NCBI RefSeq assembly: GCF_030852425.1
Contig: NZ_NSDM01000024.1
Span: forward strand, 1-64,000
Length of the DNA stretch: 64,000 nucleotides
Direction: 5' to 3'
Source: Saccharothrix longispora
Lineage (GTDB): Bacteria > Actinomycetota > Actinomycetes > Mycobacteriales > Pseudonocardiaceae
The translations under genes were made by a program, and so were the position numbers. Positions 1 to 7,565 of this stretch are shown piece after piece. Within the stretch, counting starts at the first letter, position 1. The number at the start of each line of letters is the position of its first letter. The notes under the pieces were generated by a model. That model saw nothing but the letters and a program-made list of their open reading frames with translations, was not told the DNA's origin and searched no databases.

Positions 1-818
1 GGGCCGCCGATGACGGTGAGGGGTGCGTGGCGTGCGGTGAGGACGGCGGCGCCCTGGTCGGGGCTCAGGGGGAGGGGGCCGGTGGTGGTGGCGGGTGCGT
101 CGTGGGTGGCGGTGGTGTCGTGGTCGGCGGGTGCGTCGTCGTGGGCGGTGTAGAGGGCGGCGAGGGCGGTGCGCTCGGTGCCGGGGGTGCGGGCCCAGGT
201 GGTGAGGGCGGTGCCGCGTTCGGTGTTGACGACGGGTTCGCCGGCGTGCAGGCCGGTGCCGGCGACGACGACCGGTTCGTCGCCGGTGGTGTAGCGGTGG
301 GGGTGGTGGCGGGCGTCGAGGACGGGGACGGCGTCGAAGCCGGCGGCGGTGAGGACGGCGGTGATCCAGCCGTGGTCGGTGGTGAGGGTGGTTTCGAGGT
401 GGGCGGCGTGCGTCCAGTCGGTGAGCAGGGGGAAGAGGGTGGTGTCGCCGGCGGCGTGGAGGGTGTGGCGGCGCCCGCCGGAGTGGTGCAGCCGGACGGG
501 GCGTGAGACGAGGGGGAGGCAGACGCGGCGGCGTTGGCCGTTGACGCGGACGGGGCCGCAGAGGAAGGCCCAGCCGAGGCGCAGGAGGCGGTCCTCGTGG
601 TGCAGGGCGTCGAACTGGGCCAGGCGCTGGGCGGCGCGGTGCTGTTCGGGCGAGGCGGTCCAGGGGGTGGGGGTGTCGCCGGTCAGCGCGGTCCACCCGG
701 AGGGGTCGTCGCCGAGCCAGGCGAGGCCGGCGGTCCTGGTGAGGTCGAGTTGGACGCGTTGCGGCTGTTCGGAGGCGCTGAGTCGGGCGAGGGTGCGCAG
801 CACGGCCGGGACGGTCAC
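1..818 (-). CDS. Superfamily 1-type helicase/ATPase, N-terminal part (cut by window edge)
   Basis: About 272 codons are open to the window edge on the minus strand. The last visible residues read LSPDQGAAVL...PLTVIGGP, the Q-motif-like Gln followed by the strand that leads into a Walker A loop (GGPPGTGK) of RecD2/UvrD/AAA_11-type helicases; the P-loop itself lies outside the window. The preceding ~220 residues (start VPAVLRTLARLSASEQPQ) are a family-specific N-terminal region I cannot name. The start is the GTG at 818; the ATG at 835 is out of frame and hits a stop after six codons. The gene lies 32 bp after the small membrane protein on the same strand, so the two may be co-transcribed. The helicase call is an inference from the motif at the truncation point. 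Confidence 0.6.
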   Translation of the reverse strand, partial: MTVPAVLRTLARLSASEQPQRVQLDLTRTAGLAWLGDDPSGWTALTGDTPTPWTASPEQHRAAQRLAQFDALHHEDRLLRLGWAFLCGPVRVNGQRRRVCLPLVSRPVRLHHSGGRRHTLHAAGDTTLFPLLTDWTHAAHLETTLTTDHGWITAVLTAAGFDAVPVLDARHHPHRYTTGDEPVVVAGTGLHAGEPVVNTERGTALTTWARTPGTERTALAALYTAHDDAPADHDTTATHDAPATTTGPLPLSPDQGAAVLTARHAPLTVIGG

Positions 819-850
819 GGTCGGGATACTGCCATCCCCCGGGCGGGTGG

Positions 851-1042
851 TCAGGGGGTCGTGCGGTGCAGGGCGAGGTTGCGCTTGTCGGGGGGTGTCA
901 CGGCGGCCTCGTAAGCGGGTGTGCCGGGCGACGGTTCGGTGTCCGCGGTGGTCAGGTGGGAGAGGGTGCCGGCGGTGAGTGCGCCGATGCCGAGGCCGAC
1001 CAGCAGCACGAGGGTGGAGCGGGGGTCGGTCGATCGGGCCAC
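851..1042 (-). CDS. Small single-pass membrane protein, unknown function
   Basis: A 63-residue product with a GTG start preceded by a good ribosome site (GGAGGA, 5 nt spacing). Residues ~9-30 (STLVLLVGLGIGALTAGTL) form one transmembrane helix; the C-terminal half (TTADTEPSPGTPAYEAAVTPP) is polar and proline-rich, probably extracytoplasmic. No family is recognised. It lies directly upstream of the helicase-like gene in the same orientation. Confidence 0.6.
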   Translation of the reverse strand: MARSTDPRSTLVLLVGLGIGALTAGTLSHLTTADTEPSPGTPAYEAAVTPPDKRNLALHRTTP

Positions 1043-1143
1043 GGCGGTCCTCCGGGGTGTGCGGGGTGCGCTCGACCGACGGGCGGCGTGGTGCCGGGAC
1101 CGGTGGGGCGAGCGGGGAGGGTGGGGGCGAATGCCCCCGGAAA

Positions 1144-1220
1144 CGGCATCGTGGGGATGCCGTGGCCGCGACCTTAGCCCCGCTGGGGCGGATTATCGGA
1201 TACTTCCGAAATGATCCACT
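1144..1220 (-). promoter_or_regulatory. Intergenic leader with possible promoter for the small membrane protein
   Basis: The 204-bp gap upstream of the small membrane protein contains GATAAT on the minus strand (1192-1197), a good -10 match, but the -35 region about 17 bp away (AGTGGA) is poor. A 7-bp stem CGGCATC/GATGCCG with a 5-nt loop (1144-1162) sits in the predicted leader. Weak assignment. Confidence 0.3.
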
Positions 1221-1246
1221 CGGACGTGTGACGCTTCACGGGGGGT

Positions 1247-1798
1247 TCACCTCGGTGGGCCGTAAAGCCCCGGGCACCCCATTCCGTCGAAGTAGGCCGC
1301 GAAGGGGCGTTCGACGGCGGCGAGCGGGATCAGCGCCCCGTCGCGCTCCAGCGCCCGCCGGATCACCGGCGCGTGGCCCGGGTGCGCGCCCAGCGCCACG
1401 ACCACCTCGGCGACCTGCTCGGCCTTCGCCACCTCGCCGACGCCGGCCAGGCACTCCCGCACGGCCACCGCGTCCGCCCGCGCCATCCGCAGCCCCAGTT
1501 CAGCCCGTCTGGACGGGTCGGCGCCCACCGCGACGGCGAACCGCTCGCACCGGACCTCGTCACGCGCCACGTCGCCGAACTCGGCCACCAGCGCCAGCGA
1601 CAGCATCTCGTAGACCGCGCGCACGCGTTCGGCCCCGATCGACGCCGTCGGCACCCGGAACCCGCGCACCACGCGCTCGGCGGCGGCCAGCACGTCCCGT
1701 CGGCGCACCACCCCGTCCGCGTTGGAATCGAACAGCCGCAACCTGCGCGCGATTCTTTCGACGAGGCGGTCGTCGTCCATGAACAACCCCGATGTCAT
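1247..1798 (-). CDS. EF-hand calcium-binding protein
   Basis: A 183-residue protein with one clear EF-hand loop at residues ~24-35 (DSNADGVVRRRD): acidic or amide ligands at positions 1, 3 and 5, Gly at 6, and Asp instead of the usual Glu at 12. Actinomycete calerythrin-like proteins normally carry several EF-hands; further loops in this one are degenerate (later stretches keep helical spacing but no DxDxDG), so binding of a single ion is the most one can infer. Start is uncertain: ATG at 1798 or the internal ATG at 1780 (MDDDRLVERIARR), which has GGGG 7 nt upstream and gives the more typical EF-hand N terminus. No neighbour suggests a partner. Confidence 0.75.
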   Translation of the reverse strand: MTSGLFMDDDRLVERIARRLRLFDSNADGVVRRRDVLAAAERVVRGFRVPTASIGAERVRAVYEMLSLALVAEFGDVARDEVRCERFAVAVGADPSRRAELGLRMARADAVAVRECLAGVGEVAKAEQVAEVVVALGAHPGHAPVIRRALERDGALIPLAAVERPFAAYFDGMGCPGLYGPPR

Positions 1799-1819
1799 TG
1801 CACGGTGCCCGCCCCGATG

Positions 1820-2534
1820 TTATCCGGCCGGCTGGACCGGTGGAGTCCCTGGAAGGATGAACCGGTCCGTTCCGCCACCGGTGGCACCGCGCCGCTCCAG
1901 CTCCAGCTCCCGCAGCGCCTCGCGGTGCGCCCGGTCCCGGGCCTGCTCCGCCGGCACCTCGACGTCCGGCGCCACCCCGACCGGCTCCGGTCGGCGCCCG
2001 ACACCGGGTTCACCGCCCGGCCCGTCGGGATCGTCGCCTCCAGGTGCGGGTGCACGGTGAAGCCCGGCGCGGACGTTCTCCGCCGCCGGTCCGCCCGCCC
2101 ACGACCACCACCCGCCCCAGCTGCTGGAGGTCGTAGGCCGGCTCCTCCGCGCCGGAGAACGTCCGCCCGGCGGTCGGCACGTAGACCGGCCTCGTGCCGC
2201 CGAACGGCGTGCCGGCCACGTGCCCGGGGCTCCAGAACCGCCGGCCCGGCCCGTCGCGGTCGTGCATCGTGTTGAGGTGCGTCGGCTCGTCGAGCAGGTA
2301 GCCGCACACCAGCGCCACCGTCTCCGGGGCGCCGCCCACGTTCTCCCTGCCGGTCGCCGTTGACCGACCCGCGGTCACCAGCCGGCCCAGCTCCTCGGGC
2401 GTGGCGGCGGTGTCGTACGCGCCCGCGGCCAGGCGGTCGGCCAGCAGCGCGTCCAGCCGGGCGGCGACGTCGGGGAAGACGTAGTGCTCGACCAGCAGGG
2501 CCCGGGTCCGGGTGACGATCGACGTGGTGTCCAC
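1820..2534 (-). pseudogene. Decayed S41-family (IRBP-like) peptidase
   Basis: Fragments of one S41 peptidase follow each other on the minus strand in different frames. The N-terminal part (VDTTSIVTRTRALLVEHYVF...) starts at a GTG near 2534. Around 2370 the frame is lost at VTA/SVNGDR. A stretch of roughly 100-130 codons expected in the family is missing, and the sequence resumes at GGAPETVALVCGYLLDEPTHLN. The TFSGAEE motif of the catalytic Ser is kept (near 2150). A second shift near 2080 leads into HPHLEATIPTGRAVNPVSG, and a third near 1985 into VGVAPDVEVPAEQARDRAH, ending at TAA 1822-1820. Three shifts plus an internal deletion make a functional product very unlikely. The family's domain order is my recollection; an alignment would fix the exact junctions. 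Confidence 0.75.
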
Positions 2535-2727
2535 GCGGGGCGGTGGAGCAGCGCGTCCGCGGAAGCGGCAACGCCTGCTGTCCGCGCCCGGCCGCACCCG
2601 CGCCGGCCTGCTGTTCGTGCCCCCGGGCCGGGCACCGCGTCCTGGTGGCCCTGTACCGGCAGCCCCGACCGGGGCACACTGGGGGCGCGGCGCTTCCCCC
2701 GCCGGCACCACGCGAAGGGGGACGCGC

Positions 2728-3573
2728 ATGTCCGGGTACCGGGCCGGGACCGAGCAGCTCAGGGCCGCGCTGGCCGCCGCCGCACGCGGCTGGCCCGTCG
2801 TGCCGCTGCGCCCGCACGACAAGGCGCCCGCCCTGCGCGGCTGGGACCGCGAGGCCACCCTCGACCGCGACCGCATCCGCCGCTGGTGGTCCCGGCACGC
2901 CTACAACGTGGGCATCTCCTGCGGTGCGGCCGGGCTGCTCGTGGTCGACCTCGACGTGCCCCACGGGCGCGAGGCGTTCGCCCGCCGCGCCTGGCAGCAC
3001 GGCGAGGACGACCCGCGCGACACCTACTCCGTGGCCACCGCCGGCGGCGGGGAGCACCGCTACTTCCGCGCACCCGCCGTGCCACTGGGCAACAGCGTCG
3101 GCAAGCTCGCCCCGCACGTCGACACCCGCGGCGTCGGCGGGTACGTGGTCGCCGCCGGGTCCCGCGTCGGACCGCACCGGTACCGCGTGCTGCGCGACCT
3201 GCCCGTCGCACCCGCCCCCGACTGGCTCGTCGCCGTGCTCACCCCACCCGAGCCCGAGCACGTCGACGTCCCCGCGCAGCGGCGCCCGCCCCGGCGGAGG
3301 GTCGCCGCCTACCGGGCCGCCGTCGTGGACGGCGAGGTGCGGCGCGTCGAGGAGGCGCGTCCCGGCGTGCGGGCGCACGTCGTGTTCACCGCCGCGTGCC
3401 GGCTGGGCGAACTCGTGGGCGCCGGCTGGCTGGACGAGGCGACCGCCACGTCACTGCTGCTGGCCGCCGCCTCCACCCACGAGGGGGTCGAGGGGTGGAC
3501 CGCCCGCGAGGCCCTCCGCCACGTCGCCAACGGCATCGCCCTGGGCCGCCGAAGACCTCGCGTCCTGCGCTGA
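2728..3573 (+). CDS. Bifunctional DNA primase/polymerase (PrimPol) domain protein
   Basis: A 281-residue protein starting at ATG 2728 behind GAAGGGGGA. The archaeo-eukaryotic primase-type N-terminal PrimPol domain fills most of it: PLRPHDKAPAL near residue 30, the metal-binding DLDVPHG (DxD) near 75, TAGGGEHRYF near 110 (the SGGxHxYF-like motif), and DTRGVGGYVVAAGS near 135. The C-terminal ~90 residues are a helical tail (ACRLGELVGAGWLDEATATSLLLAAA) seen in stand-alone actinomycete members, which are often near integrated elements or phage-type replication genes. No helicase partner follows, so its role (primer synthesis or a relic of a mobile element) is not shown. The stop codon lies inside a 15-bp tandem repeat. 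Confidence 0.85.
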   Translation: MSGYRAGTEQLRAALAAAARGWPVVPLRPHDKAPALRGWDREATLDRDRIRRWWSRHAYNVGISCGAAGLLVVDLDVPHGREAFARRAWQHGEDDPRDTYSVATAGGGEHRYFRAPAVPLGNSVGKLAPHVDTRGVGGYVVAAGSRVGPHRYRVLRDLPVAPAPDWLVAVLTPPEPEHVDVPAQRRPPRRRVAAYRAAVVDGEVRRVEEARPGVRAHVVFTAACRLGELVGAGWLDEATATSLLLAAASTHEGVEGWTAREALRHVANGIALGRRRPRVLR

Positions 3574-3870
3574 GCCGTCCCGCGCCGAGTCGTCCTGCCC
3601 TGAGCCTTCCTGCCCCGAGCCTCCCTGTGCCGACAGCAGCCGCACCAGCACCAGCAAGCCGGCCACCCTGGTCAGGTCGTCCAACCCCAGCACGACCTCA
3701 TCGGCCACCGGCCGCTCGACCACCGCCCGCCGCCGTGCCGCGCGCCGCTCCGACCACCACAGCACCACCGCGACCACCGCACCCAGGGCGGACAGCACGA
3801 CCAGCGTGGCGACCGGGTCGCCGCCGCTCACCGGCGGGTCGACCCGGTCGGGGTCGACCAAGGACAGCAC
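3451..3870 (-). CDS. Possible small membrane protein, or run-on of the LigD remnant
   Basis: From a GTG at 3870 the minus strand stays open for 139 codons: a short polar N terminus, one transmembrane helix (VATLVVLSALGAVVAVVLWW), a basic stop-transfer stretch (SERRAARRR), a second hydrophobic stretch, then a low-complexity Gly/Ser/Gln/Asp tail made by the minisatellite. The same frame is continuous with the decayed LigD-type gene upstream, and the last 123 bp overlap the PrimPol gene on the other strand, so this may be only non-coding run-on. No clear ribosome site. Confidence 0.3.
   Translation of the reverse strand: MLSLVDPDRVDPPVSGGDPVATLVVLSALGAVVAVVLWWSERRAARRRAVVERPVADEVVLGLDDLTRVAGLLVLVRLLSAQGGSGQEGSGQDDSARDGSAQDARSSAAQGDAVGDVAEGLAGGPPLDPLVGGGGGQQQ
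3563..3637 (+). repeat. 15-bp minisatellite, five units
   Basis: Five head-to-tail imperfect 15-bp units with consensus TCCTGCGCCGAGCCT (starts 3563, 3578, 3593, 3608, 3623; the last is the most diverged). The first unit contains the stop codon of the PrimPol gene. Because the unit is a multiple of three, it reads as a GSAQD/GSGQE-like pentapeptide repeat on the minus strand. Confidence 0.8.
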
Positions 3871-4741
3871 CGGCCCAGCATGCCGCAGCGGGGCCCCCGA
3901 GTCAGCCGTCCGGTCGAAGGGTGCTGCCCGCCCCTCGTCTCGACCGGCGCCGCCTCGACCGGTGTGGCCCTCGCCGAGGTCCGGGTCCGGGCCGGGTTCG
4001 TCCGCGTCCGGCACGTCGGCGCCGTCCCGGTCGGCCCACTCCGGCAGCGGCTCGATCGAGAACACCGCGTCGTCGATCCCCGCGTGCAGGTCGCCCGGCT
4101 CGGCGAACCGCGCGGGCACCGTGGCGATCGTGCAGTCGCGCGGGTCCACGTCGTCGACCTCGTCCCAGCGGATCGGAGTCGAGACCGCCGCCTCCGGCAC
4201 GCCCCGCACCGAACAGGCGCAGGCGATCGTGTGGTCGCGCGCGTTCTGGTCGTGGTCCACGAACAGGCTCCGCGGGTCGCGGTCGCGGACCACGCGCCGC
4301 ACCCGGTCGAACGGGCAGTCCGGCATCGGGTCCAGGTCGATGCGCCACTCGTCGGGTTTCTCGGTGTCGGCGCGGCGCGAGTTCCACGGGTGGAACTCCA
4401 CCGTCGACACCTGCACCGCCCGCGCCACGTCCGCCAGGTGCGTCACGCACAGCTCGTCGGCGTGCCGGCCGTAGCGCGGGAAGTGCACGCGCTACCGTCT
4501 CGACCCACGGCGGCGCGCCGCGCGGCAACCGCTTCCGGTGCACCTTCTCCCCGGCCACCCCGGAGGGGAAGCGGTGCATCGTGCACGGCCGCTCCCGCAG
4601 CGCGCGGACGATCCCGTCGCCGACCGCCGGGTAGTAGCGGGCCAGGTCCAGCTTGGTCTCGCCGCGCGCCGGGAAGCAGACGCGATCCGGGGTGGAGACC
4701 CGCACGACGCGGTCCCCGACCTCCGACTCCGCCGAAGGCAC
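3871..4741 (-). pseudogene. Decayed LigD-type DNA polymerase (eukaryotic-type primase) domain gene
   Basis: The N-terminal part (GTG near 4741; VRVSTPDRVCFPARGETKLDLARYY, then LRERPCTMHRFPSGVAGEKVH) matches stand-alone LigD polymerase proteins that act with Ku in end-joining. At PPWVETV (near 4495) one base shifts the frame; the other frame continues with HFPRYGRHADELCVTHLADV and EFHPWNSRRADTEKPDEW. Both metal-binding blocks survive (RIDLDPMP and LFVDHDQN), but the ~80 residues between them, which include the SGGKGLH nucleotide-binding motif, are deleted at DRVRRV/VRDRDP near 4300. A frameshift plus loss of a core motif argues for a dead gene. The 3' boundary is arbitrary because the frame stays open. 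Confidence 0.75.
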
Positions 4742-4782
4742 CTTCCGGCCATGCGGTGCAATTGACCCGGATCGCGCCGGGA

Positions 4783-4811
4783 GGCCGGCGGCGCTGCGCC
4801 CGCCGCCGGCC
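4783..4811 (-). terminator. GC-rich hairpin after the MFS operon
   Basis: GGCCGGCGGCG (4783-4793) pairs with CGCCGCCGGCC (4801-4811) around a 7-nt loop, just past the stop of the MFS gene on the minus strand. There is no U-tract, as is usual in actinomycetes. Confidence 0.6.
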
Positions 4812-4821
4812 CGTCCTCGGG

Positions 4822-5985
4822 TCAGCCCACCACCTCCCGCCGCACCGGCACGTCGTCCGCGGGGGAGCGCGGCGCGGGGATCTCCGGCGCCGGCCTGCGG
4901 ATCGTGGCCGCGAGGGCCACCGCGCCCGCCGTGATCACCGCGCCCACCAGCGGCAGGACCACGGGGGCCACCGCGCCGCCGAGCACGCCCGAGCCCGCGA
5001 TGCCCGCGTAGATCGCCGAGGCGTTCAACGCCAGCAGCAGGTTGGCCCGGTCCGGGTCCAGCGCCACCAGCGCGGCGAACAGCGGCGGGTTGAACGCCCA
5101 GAACAACGCGCCCCAGGCGAACAGCAGCACGGCGCCACCGGGACCGGACACCGCCCAGGGCAGCAGCGCCATCGTCACCGCGCACCCGCCCAGCGCCACC
5201 AGCAGCGGGGGGCGCGGGCCCCACCGGTCGGCCGCGACGCCGCCGACCGCGTTGCCGAGCACCCCGCCGAGCCCGTAGGCCAGCAGGTTCCCGCCCGACG
5301 GCGAACCGCCCAGCACCGGACCCAGGTAGCCGTAGACGCTGAACGTGCCCAGGCACGCCAGCAGCGACACCGCCAGCAGTCGCTGCACCGGCCGGTCGGC
5401 CAGCGGCGCCAACCGCTGCCGCACGTCGACGACGGGCCCCGGCGGCACGGCGGGCACCGCCGCGCGGACCACCAGCGCCGCCGCCGCGCACAGCAGTGCC
5501 GTCAGCACGAACGCCGCCCGGTAGCCGAACTGGTCGGCCACGAACCGCCCGGCCGGCACGCCCAGCAGCGTGGCCGCCGTGAGGCCGCCCGTGACCACGG
5601 CCATCGCCCGCGCCTGCCGCCCCGGGTTGAGCCGGGCCGCCACGGCGGTCGCCGCCGGCGTCGCCAGCGCCGCGCCGCACGCGGTGACCACCCGGGCCAC
5701 CAGCAGCAGGTCCAACGTCGGTGCGAGCGCCGCGCCCAGGTTGCCCGCCGTCGCCACCAGCAGCGCCGCCACCAGCACGGAGCGCCGGCCGAAGCGGGTG
5801 GTCGCGATCGCCAGCAGCGGCGAGCCGACCGCGTAGGCCAGCGCGAACGCGGTGATCGTCGTGCCCGCCGCGGCGGCGGACACCCCGTGGTCGGCGGCGA
5901 GGTCGGTCAGCACCGCCGCGACCACGTACCCGCTGGACCCCGCCGCGACCGTCGTCGCGGCCAACGCGGCGGTCCGGGCGTGCAT
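4822..5985 (-). CDS. MFS transporter (12-TM, DHA1-type exporter)
   Basis: A 387-residue, highly hydrophobic protein with the repeated 12-helix pattern of the major facilitator superfamily. The loop 2-3 motif is ATTRFGRRSV (consensus G-x3-D-R-x-GRR), the loop 8-9 copy is AADRWGPRPP, and motif C-like Gly/Ala/Pro runs follow (ATPAATAVAARL, LLGVPAGRFVAD), all typical of small-molecule drug or metabolite exporters of the AraJ/Cmr type. The ATG at 5985 shares one base with the TGA of the upstream gene (TGATG), so the pair is translationally coupled. The substrate is not evident. A hairpin follows the stop. Confidence 0.85.
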   Translation of the reverse strand: MHARTAALAATTVAAGSSGYVVAAVLTDLAADHGVSAAAAGTTITAFALAYAVGSPLLAIATTRFGRRSVLVAALLVATAGNLGAALAPTLDLLLVARVVTACGAALATPAATAVAARLNPGRQARAMAVVTGGLTAATLLGVPAGRFVADQFGYRAAFVLTALLCAAAALVVRAAVPAVPPGPVVDVRQRLAPLADRPVQRLLAVSLLACLGTFSVYGYLGPVLGGSPSGGNLLAYGLGGVLGNAVGGVAADRWGPRPPLLVALGGCAVTMALLPWAVSGPGGAVLLFAWGALFWAFNPPLFAALVALDPDRANLLLALNASAIYAGIAGSGVLGGAVAPVVLPLVGAVITAGAVALAATIRRPAPEIPAPRSPADDVPVRREVVG

Positions 5986-6599
5986 CACGACACCAGTCGG
6001 GGCGGCACCGGGGTCAGGTGGGGGGACAGGTCGGGTGGCCTGCGGCCGGTGAACGCCGCCAGGTACACGGTCTCGCGGACCAGCGCCACGGGTCTGCCCG
6101 CGCTGAGCAGCGTGGCCTGGCACCACAGCGCGGGCACGTCCTCGGGCAGGTCGGGCAGCGGGTCGTCGAGGTCGGGGTCCCCGGGCGCGCGGGTCGTCGT
6201 GGCGTAGTGGGTCGCCCGGCGCGCCTCGGTGAGCAGCACGCCGAGCGGGGTGTAGCCGCGGGCCAGTTCCTCGCGGCGTGGGTCGTCGAGGTCGAGGGCC
6301 CGCTGGTGCACGAGCGCGGTGATGGCGGCCAGTCGGGGGGCGCTGTCGCCGAGGTTGGGGACGAGGTAGCCCTCACGCCGGGTCACCCGCGTGCCCGGTG
6401 GTAAACCGAGCAGGTGGGCCTGGCGCGGCGTCAGGTCGTGCGGCGCGTCGGGTCGTCGGGGGTCGCGGCGCAGGCGGTAGCCCACCCACAGGGACAGCAC
6501 GCGGGTGAAGGGGACGGGTACGTCGCGCAGGAAGCGGGCCATGGTCTCGGCCCTGCTCCCCGCCTCGTCCGCGTGTGCGGAGGGAGCTGTGTGGATCAT
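5985..6599 (-). CDS. Protein with possible chorismate-lyase/UTRA-like fold, unknown function
   Basis: A 204-residue protein from ATG 6599 with GGAAGG 9 nt upstream. It has no DNA-binding domain. The C-terminal half (TPLGVLLTEARRATHYAT, then ALWCQATLLSAGRPVALVRETV) resembles the layout of the UTRA/chorismate pyruvate-lyase fold: a conserved PLG, a strand series and a final ligand-side strand. This is a weak resemblance; I cannot show catalytic residues. It is coupled to the MFS exporter by a 1-bp overlap, which suggests it makes, modifies or senses the exported compound. A 17-bp perfect palindrome lies ~120 bp upstream. Confidence 0.5.
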   Translation of the reverse strand: MIHTAPSAHADEAGSRAETMARFLRDVPVPFTRVLSLWVGYRLRRDPRRPDAPHDLTPRQAHLLGLPPGTRVTRREGYLVPNLGDSAPRLAAITALVHQRALDLDDPRREELARGYTPLGVLLTEARRATHYATTTRAPGDPDLDDPLPDLPEDVPALWCQATLLSAGRPVALVRETVYLAAFTGRRPPDLSPHLTPVPPRLVS

Positions 6600-6718
6600 G
6601 CGGGTGCACCTTCCGGTGAGTGCCGCACGTCGTTGTGCGGGCATCGGTGCGGTGCACCCCACGATGAGGCCGCACTGATGCGGAGACATCCGTAGGGTGA
6701 CGTAGACCATCCTGCATA

Positions 6719-6735
6719 TGGTCCACAGTGGACCA
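6719..6735. promoter_or_regulatory. 17-bp perfect palindrome, probable operator
   Basis: TGGTCCACAGTGGACCA is perfectly symmetric around the central A. It lies 120 bp upstream of the coupled UTRA-like/MFS pair. GntR/HutC and TetR-type repressors bind sites of this size and symmetry; no such regulator gene is adjacent. A shorter inverted repeat (CCGCA/TGCGG) lies between it and the gene. Confidence 0.55.
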
Positions 6736-7565
6736 GGTATTCGACGGGGCGTTCGACGGCGCCCGGCGCCCGGTCGGCCGCCCCCGTCCGGTCCGGCCGG
6801 GCGGCGGTCGGCCGACGAGCCGGCTCCGAACGGCCGCCGCGCCGCCCCGCGGTCGGCCGCACCCGCCGGCCTCCGGCGGCGTGCCCGCGACCCGGACGGC
6901 CCGTGCTCCGGCACGTGCGCGCCCGCCCCGGCAGTTCTGCCTGTCCTTCTGCCTGGCGCCGGCGCCACGTCGCCGCTTGACTGGCGGGGCCGCCCCGGGG
7001 GTCGGCGACGCCTCCCCCGGAGTGCCTGGCACCCTGGAAGCCCGCACCACCCACAGACGTGCCGTCGGCCACCCCCAGGGCGGACGGCACACCCGGACGC
7101 CGTCGGGGCACCGCCCCGGCGGCGTCCCCATGCGAGCACCCCCTCGGGAACGCCCTGCTACGTGCTCCCGTACCCGGCCGGCGGCGGTGCGGGAGGTCGG
7201 GACCGGCACCGGTGGGCCCCGATTGCGCAGGTGAGGGACCTTCTCGTTCCGCCGGGGAGCGTCCCCGAGGTTCCAGGTCGGTCCCCGGCGCTCCCCCGGA
7301 CAATTGTCGTGAACACGGTCCGCCATTAGCGTGACGCCGCGTTCGAAAACACGACGACCCACCTAGGAGAACATCGGGAGCGGGCTGCGAGCCCGTCATC
7401 GAAAAGGCGAATGGCGACCGGGGCCCCATAGGGGTGGCCTATCCGCCCGTTGCCTCCCATAATTTCCCCTTGACGTCCTGTTAACACATCTGGCCAGGTC
7501 CACGGCGTCGCACACCGGCGTCGGACCCGGTCCGCCCCATGCTGCCCGAAACGGGTCGAGGTGCC
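6736..7565. other. Non-coding region of ~830 bp upstream of the PKS-like cassette
   Basis: No frame here shows a recognisable protein or a start with a ribosome site; the open frames are rich in Arg/Pro, as expected of antisense GC-rich DNA. It holds a GACAATTGTC palindrome (7299-7308), an AGGAG-like sequence at 7363, a small hairpin CGGGCT-GCG-AGCCCG (7381-7395), and an unusually AT-rich block at 7458-7490 (CATAAT, TTGACG, GTTAAC) that is the best candidate promoter area for the cassette starting at 7566, although no -35/-10 pair has good spacing. Confidence 0.5.

Noticed and set aside
2484..4634. Long plus-strand frames over the PrimPol and LigD region
   Set aside because: Arg/Pro/Ala-rich translations out of frame with the recognised PrimPol gene and antisense to the LigD remnant; no start with ribosome site.
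5986..7139. Longer version of the UTRA-like protein starting at 7139
   Set aside because: The extra ~180 residues are Arg/Gly/Pro-rich and cross the palindrome; ATG 6599 has GGAAGG at good spacing.
6718..7329. A 203-codon plus-strand frame in the gap before the PKS-like cassette
   Set aside because: Arg/Pro-rich, starts inside the 17-bp palindrome, no ribosome site, no recognisable domain, and overlapped by similar frames on both strands.
7470..7500. TTGACG as -35 of the PKS-like cassette promoter
   Set aside because: No acceptable -10 sequence at 16-18 bp; only the AT-rich character of the block is reported.
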